From Dinochytrium kinnereticum (lineage: Eukaryota; Chytridiomycota; Chytridiomycetes; Chytridiales; Chytridiaceae): a stretch of 30,071 bases of DNA. The stretch covers positions 1 to 30,071 of the forward strand of contig JADGJT010000291.1 in NCBI GenBank assembly GCA_027604005.1, in the 5' to 3' direction. Position 1 is the first letter of the stretch. Each line of letters opens with the position of its first letter. Below the pieces are notes generated by a model. That model was not told the origin of the DNA, made no database searches, and saw nothing but the letters and a program-made list of their open reading frames with translations. Both the position numbers and the translations under genes were made by a program. Positions 18,443 to 29,824 of this stretch are shown piece by piece.

Positions 18443-19887
18443 TAGGATACCTCCCTCTTCTCTTTTTCTTTTTCCTACTTTTTGTCTTCGTCTACCCCTC
18501 GTCTTTTTATTCCGATTGCTTAGTTGGTTGCTTTGTTTTACTTGCCTTCTTCGTTAGAGTCCATTTTTTTGGCGCACTCACGATCCCTACCCACCCCCCG
18601 TATATTAGATCTCTGTTTGTTTCTTTTGAATTCTACGGCCAGTCTCCTTTTTGATTTTTTTGCTTGCCGTGGAACTCTTCAGCAAGACCCTTCTCCGCGC
18701 CACCCCTAAACATGCCTTTTTGGTCGATTTCTGCGGCCTTCCTTATTCCCCTCCCTTCCCCCCTCCTTAGCCAAAAAAAACCGCACACCCACCAAGACTT
18801 CCACCCCTACTTTTTGTGCCGAATGCATGCACAAGCCCTATCTTTGGCCACTTTCTCATCGTTCACCCTTTGAATGTTGTGCGTTTCCATGCCGTTTTTG
18901 CCTTTAGGTCATTTTTCATCCCTCTTTTGCCGAGGGGACCACTCATCGATTTTCTTTGTTCCCATTTTTCCACCTTGGATTTTGCTTTTGTCCCTTTTTT
19001 GTTTTGATCGTTTTGGGTTTGTTTCTTTGTTTGTTTTTTTTTCTTCTAATTTTTTTTTTTTTTTTCCAAAAGATTTATTGTTTGTTTGGTTGTTTTGGAT
19101 TTTGGGGATGGGAGGGGAAGAAAGGGGTAGGGTTTAAGAGTGCGTTATGTCGATTACCATATGTTGAGGTTTCACTTTTTCTTGTTGTTGTTTCTTCCGT
19201 TCACTTGGCATAGAGATTTTCTCCCAAATTTGTGTTGCTGTGTGTTGTTGTTGTTTTTTTCTTTTTCTTTTTGGATCAGGTGGATGAGGTTGCTTTTCGA
19301 GGTTTTAGAGTGCGTGTTGGGCGTTTCTTTTGTCTGGGGAGTGGGTCCAAGAGTGGTCTAGTTTTGGGGATTGGGTTGGGAGATGTGTCTACCATTTCCT
19401 CCTCTGTAGTCAGACCTGCCTGTGGTTTGGTTGGGGGTTTTTTCTGCCCAACCTTTCCTTTTTATTTTGTTGTTGTTGTTTTCAAATCTGGTTGGTTTTT
19501 TTTGTTTTTTTTTTGTTTTGTTTTTATTGAATGCCCTTGATGTTTTTGTTTGCCCTTTTTTTTGTTGTTGTTGTTGTTGTTGTTTCCTTACTTTTATGGT
19601 GGTGCTGGACCTTTTGGGAGGTCCTTCTTGTAATGTTGTAGTGCTTGGGATATGGGGGGATTTTGCCTGAATCAAAAGATGCTTCACTTAACGATTTCTG
19701 ATAACCGAGCAGAGATACGGAAAGAAAAAGGAAGAAGGAAAGAAAGAAAAAAAAGGAACAGCGGAATCCCCCGCCATTCACTTCTCAAGTCCATCAGAAC
19801 TTTCTTGGAAAAAAAAAAAACGAACCAAAAAAACCCCAAAATAAAAATTATTTGGCCCCTCCAACAGAAAGAAGCCAACCAACCAAA
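18443..19887. other. Long T/G-rich non-coding stretch between MUB1 and derlin
   Basis: About 1.4 kb with almost no A on the plus strand over long runs (especially 18850-19640). It contains many T homopolymers and TTG repeats; the clearest, GTTGTTG..., is at about 19562-19582. The hydrophobic open frames here are compositional and resemble nothing. An A-rich patch (about 19720-19860) directly precedes the derlin ATG and probably forms its leader. No gene is seen. Confidence 0.6.
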
Positions 19888-21463
19888 ATGGACCAGCAGC
19901 AACGTCAGAACGCACCACCTGAGCGCGGCCCCATCGACGAGCTCTCGGCATGGTTCCAGTCCATCCCCCCCATCACTCGAGCCCTCTTCTGCGGGTCATT
20001 GGGGTTATCAGTGATATCAAGGTTCCAGATCCTGGACATTCGATCGCTGGCGTTGTTTGGACCGCAGCTCTGGAAGGGGGAGGTTTGGTCACCTTTGTTT
20101 TTATTTGTTGTTTTTCTTTTCTGCTTTTTGTTTTGATTTCAGTTTTGAGGACGGGATGATTGTTTTTGTTTGTCTGTTTTCTTTGATTTGGTTTTTTTTT
20201 CTGTTATTGGGGTTTAACCTTTTGGCCTTCCTTTCTTCTTCTTTTTTTTTTTTTGTTTTGTTGCATGCACCTTGTGTTTTTGTGTGTGTGTGTGTTAGAT
20301 ATGGAGGGTTGTGACGGCGTTCCTTGTCTACCCAATGTCATGGAACTACTTCATGACGCTTTACTTTCTTTACAAGTACTCTTGGTCACTTGAGGAAAGC
20401 ATGTTCAGGCAACGCAAAGCGGATTACGTGTTCATGATCCTGGTCTGCGTCGCCGCCACTCTGGTGAGAAATGATGAGCCGTTTTCATCCATCAAGCAAG
20501 CAAACAAACCATTAACGCTGTTGCATGGTTGTTGTTTTTTTTGTTTTTTCTCTCTCTCTCTCTCTTTCTTCCTCCTCCCTTTCTTTTTTACTTTCTTCAG
20601 CCCATCGCTTTGATCTTCAACGTCCCTTTGCTGCTGGAGTCTCTCGTCATGTCGCTTCTCTACATCTGGGCAATGGACGCAAGTGATCAGATTGTTCAGT
20701 TCTTTTTCGGGATCCAGTTCAAGGTTCTGATCCTCTTCTTGTTCTTTCCCTCTTGTTTTTTTTTTTTTTTTTGTCCTTTTTTTTCTTTTCTTTTTCGTTG
20801 CGCGTGCATGAAAGAAAAAGAAAACTAACTCCTTGCTAACTTCCTTCCTTTTTTTTCTTTCTTTCCCTCTTTCTTTTTTTCTCTTCTTTCTTCTGGTCTT
20901 TTTCTTTTCATCCACCGAAAAAATCAACAACAAAAAAACAGGCGCTTTACCTCCCCATCGTCCTCGTAGCATTTGTAAGTTAACCCCTTCCTCTCGCACA
21001 CAACACCCCAACCCCCAACCCCCCCCCCCCCAAAACTACAACAAAAAAAACACCATAATCAAACCTCACTAACCCAACAACAACAACTACAACAACAACA
21101 ACAACAACCAAAAAAAAAAACCAACCCCAGGACATCCTAACCGGCGCCCCAACATTCATGGACAAATGCATAGGCGTGGCAGTCGGCCACCTCTTCCACT
21201 TCCTCGACAAGATGTACCCCGCCCAAAACAACGGTCAAAGGATCATCTCAACCCCCGCCTTTCTTCACTCCCTCTTCTCAGAGGACGGTGTCGCCGGTGC
21301 AGCCGGAGGGGCTGGTCGGGGCCAGAGGTTGGGTGGGGGGGGCGGAGGAGGAGGTGCGGGGTCGTATAGGCCTGTGCCGACCGCTGCTGAGACGCCGCAG
21401 CAGGGTGGGGAGGGGGTTTGGTTTTGGGGGTGGGGGAGGGGTAATCGGTTGGGGACGGAGTGA
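19888..21463 (+). CDS. Derlin (Der1/Dfm1-like) ER membrane protein with SHP box
   Basis: Five exons, 19888-20082, 20299-20463, 20601-20723, 20942-20974 and 21131-21463, all joined in phase 0; 282 residues. Diagnostic blocks: WFQSIPPITRALFCGSL at the first helix, LWKGEIWRVVTAFL containing the derlin WR motif, YSWSLEESMFR, DYVFMILVCVAATL, SLLYIWAMDASDQIVQFFFG, ALYLPIVLVAF and VGHLFHFLDKMYP. The fold is a rhomboid pseudoprotease lacking the Ser-His dyad. It works in ER-associated degradation by aiding retrotranslocation of misfolded proteins. After a Gly-rich linker the C-terminus carries WGWGRGNRLG, an SHP box expected to bind Cdc48/p97; a second GRGQRLG lies about 50 residues earlier. Introns of 137-218 nt are extremely T-rich; intron 1 ends with a (TG)7 run at about 20281-20294. 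Confidence 0.95.
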
Positions 21464-22300
21464 GGAGGTTGAGGGTTTGTTTGAATGTTGTTTTTTTTTT
21501 TTTGTTTGTTTTTTTCTCTGGTGGGGGAGCGTACACCGCAAGTTTTTGGAGTTTGATGATTGTTTTTTTTGGTTTGTTTTTTTTTTTATTTTATTTCGGC
21601 GGATTGCATGTTGAAGAAAATGAAGGGGATGGTTGGGTGGTGGGTTGGGATTTCTCCTTCTTTGAACATACTGCATATTGACTTTCGTGCTGGGAAGATG
21701 GGGAAAAGAATATGTATGGGGTCATGCAAACAAAAGTCGAACAGAGAAGAAAGAGAGAAGAAAAGAAAAACACCATCCACGTGTATTGCATTTCATATCA
21801 ACACCTCCAGGGAAAAAAGTGGGGAAGGGGAAAGAGCTGTAAATGGGATCGAGAGAGCAAAAACAAAAACAAAAAAAACAAACCAGTGCAGAACAATGAG
21901 AAGAAAAAAACAACGAGAGAAGATAAAGATGAAAGGAAAAAGAAAAAAAAAAAGAACAACGTCGCCGGGCCTCAAAGCTTTAAGACATAGAAGGATAAGC
22001 CATCACAGTCATCAAGACCAAACGCCCCCCACTTCTCAGAAGAGCAATACAAAAGCCAGCCGGGGCAACAATCCCCTCTAATAAAGCTAGAGACACAACA
22101 ACAACAAAAAAAAGAGAGAACAAGCTCCCCGCCCCCAAAAAAATAGAAAGAAAACAGACAAAAAGATGCCAACGCAAAACAAAAAAACGAAACAAAACAA
22201 AAATGATGAAAACGTACAGGTGGTAGACAAAGGTTGAGTCAAAAGAAAGCCCGTCCATTCCAGTAAAAAAGAGATGAAAAGTAAGGATGTAAAACTCCGA
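21464..22300. other. Convergent 3' region of derlin and MSS4
   Basis: Holds the 3' untranslated regions of two converging genes. From 21464 to about 21690 the plus strand is T/G-rich; from about 21715 to 22300 it is A-rich, so each transcript is U-rich in its own sense. The Lys- or Phe-rich open frames here are by-products of that composition. No gene is seen. Confidence 0.6.
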
Positions 22301-24919
22301 TCACTCAGCCCCTGTAATGCTTTGTGTAGGTGACGTGACGGCCGAGACGAGAGGAGACGAAGGCGGATCCCCGGGTCGAGCAATGGCGTTCTTCATAAAC
22401 TTGACAAAACGTGTGCCATAAAGGATGGGGTTCACCGAGCTGATCTTGTTCTAAAATAATGAATGCAAAGCAAAGAGGAGTGTGTTTAGCATGTATGGCT
22501 TTCAAAAAGCAAACAAAGAAAAAAAGAAGCACCCAACCACGAAAAAGAATAAGCAAAAGAAGCAACTGGACGCGTGGATCAACGAACAATTGCCAGAACG
22601 ACGAGAAAGAAAAGAAAGAAATAAAAGGGAAGGGAAGAAGAAAAAGAAGAAAAGAGAGAAGGCTCACCCTATCAGCCACCAACCCCTTAAAGAAATGCTC
22701 CACCTTCTTTGAAGCATTATACTTTGTAAACACATCAATTATCCCCAAATAATACACTTCCTGCAGCGGTCGATCATTCGCATCCGTCGCCCTAAACCCA
22801 CCCATGTCCCTATAAAACAAGAACCCACTCCTCTCCGGCGGAGAATCATCCGGCAAGCGACTTGAGCTCGGTCCAAGCCGAACAGGATCCGACTCGGCCA
22901 ACGTCCGTCGCATCGCAGAGGCCTTCGAGCCTCGTCGGATCGTTGACGTCGTCACGGGGGTTTGCGGCAGGGTGGTGGAGTGATGGAGGCGGGAAAGGGT
23001 TTCGGGGTTGGGTTCAAAGACGGCGAGGGTCGTGTCACGGATATTGTCGGCGTTGCCCTTGACGAGGTCGTGGTAGCCAACGAGGAGGGAGTAGTCCATG
23101 ATCTTCATGCTGGATAGGAACTAGACGCGTTTCGGGAGCAAGGTCAGAGAATCGCCAACATAAGGAAAACGAGAGGGGTGGAAGGGTCAGGGAAAAGGAA
23201 AAAAAAGGAAAAACTCACAGCAACATCCTTCTCCATCTGCTCGACAAACTGCCTCTCCTTCTCAGGTCCCAGCCTCAACTTGCGTCCCCTCTGCAACCAA
23301 TTCATATCCTTCAGGACAGCTCTAGGATTTTTCTTCTCCTCCTCCTCACTGATCACCCTCCCCACAGAGCTCCCTTTCAGATCATATGTCTCATGAATGT
23401 CCTTGTTGGGAGGGAACACATTTCCCATCACAACAAAGTGAATCTTCTTGTTCCCGGGGAGCTTGACACGGTGAAGTCCAAAGATGCGAGAGATCAGCGT
23501 CTGGGGGTTGGCTTTGACGTGGTTGTAGTAGTTGTGGAGAACTTTACGGATGAATTTGTGCTCAGAGTGATGGATTGTCTTGATGATAAAGCGGTAGTCT
23601 TGGCTAAAGTAGAAGAAGCTGCCAGATTTTCCGGGGCTGCCGAGCTCGGAGAGGACGTACTTTCCTGTGAGAGAGAGCTGAGAAGATGGCATATATTCAG
23701 CCTCAATCTTCCTTTGAGAGAAACATCACCACAGAGGTACTCACCAAATACTCTGCAGCATCAACGTTAAAAATCTCTCGAATCAAGCGGAAGCACCACG
23801 GGGCGTAGTCCTTAAACTTGAAATCGTACCGTGACGAGGGAGTCAACTCATTACCCGTCCTGAATAAATCAAATACGAGAGGAGAGGAGATGGGCAGTGT
23901 TTAAGCCATTAATCTTATTCGCAGTGGCTTCAGGTCCTCCTGGTACTTACACATCAAATGCAAGCTTGTGAGCGGCCTCAAGATCCTCCTCCTCCAGAGG
24001 TCTAAGAGGCTTCGCATTGCATCGCGAAACCTGAGTCAGGAGAAAACACCAAGTTAGCCTCCATGGAGAAAAGAAATAAGAAAAGAAAAAGAAGAGAAAA
24101 AAAACAAGCAATGACAAGATGATGGGGAAAGTAAGAAAAAAGAGAAAAGAAAGAAACCCTCACCGAAACCCGAATCCCCGTCAACATATCATACATCAAC
24201 ATGTAATTAACATGCCCCTCCTTAACTGGCGTCCCAACAAGCACCTCCTTCTCACTCTTCTGTCTCACCAGTCCCCGCCTCCCGCTGATCGTCCCAGTGA
24301 TACTGTCCAACCCGCCAGACCCCTCACTCCGACTCCTGACGCTGAGCTTCTTGGACAGCTTCCCAGGCTCTGGAGCCGACGCGGAGACAGGTGTTGCCAG
24401 GATCGATGAGGATCTGTTCCGCGCTGAGGAGGGAGTGTGGGGCATGGGTGTGGCTGGTGTGGCTGGGCTGATCACAACAGAGTCCTCATCGAGTGGGGCG
24501 AGTGTGCCACCAATCATGGAGGGGGTGGTGGAGAGTGAAGGGTGTTGGTGAGAAGTGTGGGCGGAGGAGCTGATGGTCAGAGGTGGAGGCGTGAAGCTTG
24601 TGGTTGTGGTTGAGGTGACAATGTTTGTGAAGGACGAGACGGATGTCCTGAGAGGAAGCGGGTTGCTGGCGGGTGATGCAGGGGAAGGATTGGAGGTCCA
24701 CTTCATGGGAACCTTTGCCTTTCCAGAAGTGTTGAGGGGGATGTTGTGGATGTTGACGACGGGAGAGGAGGACAGGTTCAGCGATGAGGCGCTGCGGCTG
24801 GCAGGCTCGGATTTGACCTCATTCGCGGTCTCACCGGGCTGCAGCGCAGAGGCGGTTGAGGGGGCACCCATGGCGTTCACAGTCGCAGACGGAGGAGGCG
24901 TCTCTCCTCCGTTAGCCAT
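22301..24919 (-). CDS. MSS4: Phosphatidylinositol-4-phosphate 5-kinase, Mss4 type
   Basis: Six exons on the minus strand: 24919-24164, 24030-23951, 23859-23745, 23677-23219, 23120-22668 and 22450-22301; 670 residues. The first about 235 residues are Ser/Thr/Pro-rich. The kinase begins at GHVNYMLMYDMLTGIRVS and continues VSRCNAK, AHKLAFDVTGNEL, YDFKFKDYAPWCFR, the glycine-rich LGSPGKSGSFFYFS, ATP-anchoring FIIKTIHHSEHKF, GLHRVKLP, FVVMGNVFPP and DLKGSSVGR. Catalytic IMDYSLLVG and metal-binding IIDVFTKYN follow. Then come the KKVEHFFKG and NPILYGTRFVKFM segments of the type I activation region. The enzyme makes PtdIns(4,5)P2 at the plasma membrane, controlling actin and cell integrity. Between IMDYSLLVG and IID is a long variable insert (about 90 residues) rich in Ser and Arg. 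It is divergent from the calpain gene. Confidence 0.95.
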
Positions 24920-25660
24920 TCAACGGAGCGGTGTCAGAGCAGAAGCGTCGAGGGCTCTTTTTGAGGCGAGGGGAAGAGTTGAGTTTGCGCAAGACCAATT
25001 TGAAAAAAGAAATGAGAGACTTTTAACGGTTGCACCAGATTGGCCAGCAGCAGCAGCAGCAGCAGACTTACAGCTGATGATGGATGGGAAGGAGGAGGAG
25101 GAGGAGGAGGAGGAGCAGTTGCTTGCTGGAGAGGATGAGGATGGATGGATGAGGATAGTATGCAGGAGGATGAGGTCTGTTGAGGAACAGAAGGAAGGAT
25201 GATTGGATGGATGGAGGGAGGTAGGGAGAGAGGGAGGGAATGAAAGAGGAAGGCAGAATCAAGGGAGAGAGAGAGGGAGAGAGAATGAATGAATGAATGA
25301 ATGAGGTCTTTAGCAGAGAGAGAGAGAGGTGAGCAGAGAAGCAGAGAGAGTGGTGAACAGAGGCAGAGATGAGAGTTGATTGTTGATGTCGCACACATTC
25401 AGCACGCCCTGCACCACCACCACCACCACCACAGGGAGGGTAGAAAAGAAAAGAGAGAGTAGATACCGCAGTGAGAACTAACTAAAATAAATTAAATTAA
25501 ATTAATTTAAATTCATTGAAACTCCGAAGAGAAATGAATAATGAGACAATTCTTTTAACCACTCAACTGCATTGACTTTTATTAGGTGCTCGTATGTACA
25601 TAACTACTCTTTATTATTATTATTGTTGTTGTTGTTGGCAATTCCACCTTCAAAAGAATA
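24920..25660. promoter_or_regulatory. Divergent upstream region of MSS4 and calpain, rich in microsatellites
   Basis: About 740 bp lie between two start codons facing away from each other. It contains (CAG)7 at 25045-25065, a GGA run at about 25091-25115, GA-rich tracts at about 25265-25350, (GAAT)5 at about 25283-25304, a CAC run at 25412-25432 and an AAATT array at about 25485-25513. A TTA/TTG run (about 25610-25637) precedes the calpain ATG. Seen from MSS4 the tract is pyrimidine-rich, as often found in fungal leaders. Open frames over the repeats are not genes. Confidence 0.55.
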
Positions 25661-28651
25661 ATGCATCAGCTCTACAGCCAAGGTGCTTCTTCATTTCTGA
25701 TCTTCTTCTGCTTCATCCTGACCGGCCTTCCCGCAAACTAGACTACAAGCGCATCTTTGTCCACAATGCTCGCTCAAGGTCAAAGTTTGTTGACGACGTG
25801 AGTCCAACCTCCCTTCCTTCAAAGAGGCAGACTGAAAACGCAATCTCACAAGGAAAACTGGCTTCCTCTGCTTTTTTCCTCCTCCTTCCGCTCAGACGTT
25901 CCCCCCAAACGACTCCTCCATCTTCCTGTCTCCCCGCGGTTCTCCCGCGAGTCTGTCCACAACATCCGTCTCCTCCCTGTCCCTGGCAACACAGCGCAGC
26001 CTCTCGAGCACGACCCTCCAACCACCACCCACCAGCAACATTGTCTGGATAAGGGCAAGCGAATTGGCTCCCGAACCATCTCTCTTTTCCAACATGATGC
26101 CATCAGCCAACATCATAAAGGTACCGGCCGACTTCAACTATTTTTCCTTGTTCTTTTTTTTTGTTTTTCTTTTTTCTTTTATTTTCTTTTTTTGCTTCTC
26201 CACGCCGGAAGTTTTGCTGTCGTCGTTTTTGTTTACGAGAATACCATACATTCAGGGTGAACTTGGGGACTGTTGGATCGTCTCAGCCGTCGCAGCCTTG
26301 ACTATTCACCCGACGTTAGTTGAACGCGTTCTTCCCAACATCTCTGAACAAGATTGGGTGAATGATCGAGATGGGAGGAAACGTGGAAACTATTACAGAG
26401 ATTATCATCGAAGTCCGGATCTGCACCCAGGTCCTCCTTCTTCCTCTTATTATTCTCTTCTTACTTTTCCCATGTTTCAGATTGTCTAATTGCAGTCAAA
26501 ACATTTGCTCATACGCTTTCTTGTCCTGAGCAGGTATATTCAGGTTCCGGTTCAATAGGTTTGGCGAATGGGTGGAGGTGGTTGTGGATGACTACCTTCC
26601 TTGCACTCCCGACGGGAATCTCATCTACGCAAGGTCAAGAGGTGATAAAAAGAAAAAAAAAGAAGGGAGAGAAAATGGGGTTCCCTTACTAACCAGACAA
26701 CCCACTCCCACCTCTCGTCAGATCCAAACGAATTCTGGGTCTCCCTTCTCGAAAAGGCCTACGCAAAACTTCGAGGATGCTACAAAGCCCTGGAATCAGG
26801 TTCTCCGAACGGTGCCTACGTTGATCTAAGCGGTAAGAACTCACGTTCACCAAACTTCCCCCCCACACACACAGCTTCTACAAAAAAAAAAAGAGAAGAT
26901 AATCGGCTAACTACCTGCCACAAACAACCCACCAAAAACCATCAAAAGGCAACGTCCCAGAAACCATCAACCTTCGGTCGCCAGAAATCATTGAAGAGTT
27001 TTCAGACAACAACGGAGCCCTTTTCACGCTCATGAAAAAGGCCATGCAATCCAGCGCCCTCATGAGCTGCACTATGCAACCCTCCACTCCAACATCAATG
27101 GGCACCCAAAACGATTCCGGTATGGCCCCTCCCCCCCCGCCCCCCTCATCCAAAGAGAGAGAAAAAACAAATAACCAACAGCTTTCCCCTCCCCACGCGC
27201 TTCCTAACAGGCCTGATCTTTGGCTACTCATACGCCATCACGACGGTCGTGAACGTTCGAATCCGCATGTCGAATCTACGACGTCGAAGCATCCAGCTGG
27301 TTCAGCTTCGAAACCCTTGGCACAGTCATGCGGATGGACATGCGGGGTTCACGGGAGCCTGGAGTGATTGGAGTGAGGAGTGGCAGTTGGTGACAAAGAA
27401 GGAGATGAAGAGGCTTAAGTTATCGTTTGAGGACGATGGGGCCTTTTTCATGAGTTTCGAGGTTGGTTTTGTTTCTTGTTGTTTTAAAGCGTATTGTGGT
27501 TGTTTTGGTAGTTTACTCTTTATGGCTGTTTCAGAGACCCTCACTCTCCCCCCCCTTAAAAAGAGAGGGACGTCTGAGCTAACCTAGCATTCTAAATTTA
27601 AACCCAGGACTTTCTCCGGTTCTTCACAACCCTAACAATTTGTCGTCAATTCTCCTCATCCCTCCTCCGCCCCCTCCTCCCACGCTGGTCATGGCAATAC
27701 TACTCCTCTTGGTCCCTCTCCTCAAAAACCGCAGGAGGCTGCATAAACTCTCCCTCAACCTTCCCGGACAACCCCCAATTCCTCCTCCACCTCAACTCCC
27801 CAGGAACCGTCATGATCAGTCTGATGCAACGAGAATCACTTCCAGTGACCCCACCACCACCCCTCCTCGCATCCTCCTCAGTCGTTGGAAAATCCTCCAC
27901 CACAGGATCCTCCTTGCTGAGCATTGGTTTCGCCATACTCAGGGTGGAGGAGAACCGAAAGTACCGTGTCCACACGAGCAGCTACGAGGTGACCGCCATG
28001 GTGACCTACATGAACTCTCGTGAGGTGTTTGGAAGGGCCAAACTCGATGCAGGGAGGTACGTCGTGATCCCCACCACCTTCCATCCAAACCAAGAAGGGG
28101 ATTTCATGATCAGAGTGACCTGTCCAGGCACCTCATCAACCTTCAAACCCCTCATAAAGGACCTCCCAACCCCACGCACCCTTCTCCCATCCAAGAATTA
28201 CCCAATAGGGGTGTTACGCGTAGAGGTGGTGGGATGCATCAACCTTCCACGTCAGAAGATCCTGGGGGCAGGAGCAGACCCCTACGTGATGCTCCACCTC
28301 GCGGACGAGTCCCACCCCAGGCGACGTCAAAAGCCTCACCGAACCCGTGTGGCGCGGTCCACGCTCAATCCAACATTTCGCGCCTCCTTCATGTGGACGC
28401 TGAGGAGACCCCGTGAGACGGTGTTGGTCGTGGAGGTTTGGAATCGGTGTGGGGTGGCTGTTGCTGATCGGCTCATGGGGGTTGCTGTTGTCAGGGTGGA
28501 GGATTACATGAGGGGGGAGAGGGCTGGGAGGACTTGGGAGGTGGATTTGGTGTTGGGGGCTAGGGGGGTTGAGGGGGTGGGCGTTGGAGGGGGTGGCGGG
28601 GGAAGTGTGAGGATGAGGATGAGATTTGAGGATTCTTTAGATATGTTGTGA
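25661..28651 (+). CDS. Calpain with C2-like and C2 domains (CAPN5 layout), His altered
   Basis: Nine exons: 25661-25682, 25742-25797, 25896-26120, 26256-26430, 26534-26641, 26722-26832, 26949-27119, 27211-27461 and 27608-28651; 720 residues with consistent phases. The protease core holds [27 protein letters not shown] (Cys at about 107), [31 protein letters not shown] and LRNPW (Asn at about 324). WSDWSEEW and [12 protein letters not shown] then follow. The C2-like domain follows ([32 protein letters not shown]), then a true C2 domain ([30 protein letters not shown]) and a Gly/Val-rich tail. This order is that of animal calpain-5/TRA-3. The position of the catalytic His (GHAY in relatives) reads GYSY here (Tyr at about 295). 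The oxyanion Gln before GELGDCW reads Lys (101). It may be an inactive calpain; family members are Ca2+-dependent cysteine proteases. Confidence 0.88.
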
Positions 28652-29473
28652 AAGTGTGGGTGGATGAGAAAGGGTTCTATGTGATTCGGTTCTTTGCTTG
28701 TGTTTAACTTGATTCTATTATTTATTAATGTTGTGTTTTCATCACCTTTTTTTAATGCTGTATTTTTGTTATATTAATTTTGCCCCCCACTCCCCCCCAA
28801 ACTGACTTTTTTTTCACTGCTGCTGTCTCCACAAACAAAAAAAAAGGAACGGGTTTCTATAGATGGTTTGTTGTTGTTTTTTTTCCGGCTAATTTAATCT
28901 TGACGTCTTCCTTCCCCTTCATAATCTCTTCTATTTATTTCATCACCTTAATCTTAGAAAGAAGGGGGGGGAGGTAGGTGGGGGACCCCCTCTCCCACGT
29001 TTACTGGTTGCTTTGTTTTGTTAGTGAACATAATACAGAAGATATCTATATGAGTGCATAACTGTGGCTGTCTTATTTCAAAACTCCCCAAGAGTTTATA
29101 ACCAGTTTTCACCATTTATCTCCGCTGCCCCTTCACCCTCACCTCCACCTGTCTTGCTGCTAGCGAGAGGGTCTCAATTGAATAACCGCCTCCTTTCTGA
29201 CCAGCCCCCCCCCAGGGCCTCATCCCTCAGTCATGACTAATAAGGCGGCCTCAACAAACGTCGCCCCTGTTTATTTTATGATGAAAATACAAAAGAAGAA
29301 ATCGATGCAAGCATGACCGACCGCATCACCACAGTCAATAGTCTTCTTCCCCTTCTCTGAAATCTAACCCTCCTCTCCACCCCCTCTCCACCCCACTCTG
29401 ACACACCCCACCGACCCCACCAACATGAAAAGAAAAAAAAAAATTGCAGAGCAAGAAAGCGAGAGAGAGAGAA
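28652..29473. other. Convergent 3' region after calpain
   Basis: About 820 bp between two converging genes. It includes T- and A-homopolymer tracts, C-rich runs (about 28783-28798 and 29205-29213) and short low-complexity frames. It is presumably the 3' untranslated regions of the calpain and of the membrane-protein gene. No gene is seen. Confidence 0.5.
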
Positions 29474-29824
29474 TCACCCATTGAACCCTTTCTTTCCCTT
29501 ATTGAACCGATACTGAACCACGATGCCAATGAGCGTCAGAACGAGGCTCGTCACAATCAGCGCAATGACCTTGCTTGTCAGACTGTTTGTTGTTTGTTTT
29601 TTGTTGTTTTTTTTTAATTTTTTTTTTTTAGGGAGGGAACCGAAAAGAGTAAAATCAGTGACTCCTGAAAAGGTTTCAAGGAGGGGAAGGATCGGGGGGG
29701 GGGTGGGGAAGGAAAGGGCTCGCTTTACTTGTAATCATAAGCGTTGAAAGATTTCGTGTTCAAGAAATTTCCGCTAGCCTCGATGAACCCAACGTGAGCG
29801 TAGCAGTCGACTCCAAACACGATC
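29474..29824 (-). CDS. C-terminal part of a single-pass membrane protein, unknown family
   Basis: The last two exons of a minus-strand gene, 29824-29729 and 29582-29474, are separated by a 146-nt T-rich intron. The visible end reads IVFGVDCYAHVGFIEASGNF, an NLT glycosylation sequon, one hydrophobic helix (VIALIVTSLVLTLIGIVV) and a short basic tail QYRFNKGKKGFNG before TGA. The topology suggests a lumenal or external domain and a short cytosolic tail with lysines. Upstream of 29824 an acceptor (CCACTTCAG) with a CTGACTCAAC branch-like word shows that more exons lie beyond; 29825-30071 appears to be intron, and the rest of the gene is outside the window. No family was recognised. Confidence 0.6.

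Noticed and set aside
20424..21011. 195-residue minus-strand open frame rich in Lys/Glu/Arg
   Set aside because: It is the antisense of T-rich derlin introns and crosses well-supported derlin exons; its composition alone explains its length.
24555..25202. 215-residue plus-strand open frame
   Set aside because: Shadow of the low-complexity MSS4 N-terminus plus microsatellites upstream.
26318..26395. Possible 41-nt intron inside calpain exon 4 (GTGAAT...TACAG)
   Set aside because: Removing it shifts the frame and breaks the junction to GIFRFRF, so the exon is kept whole.
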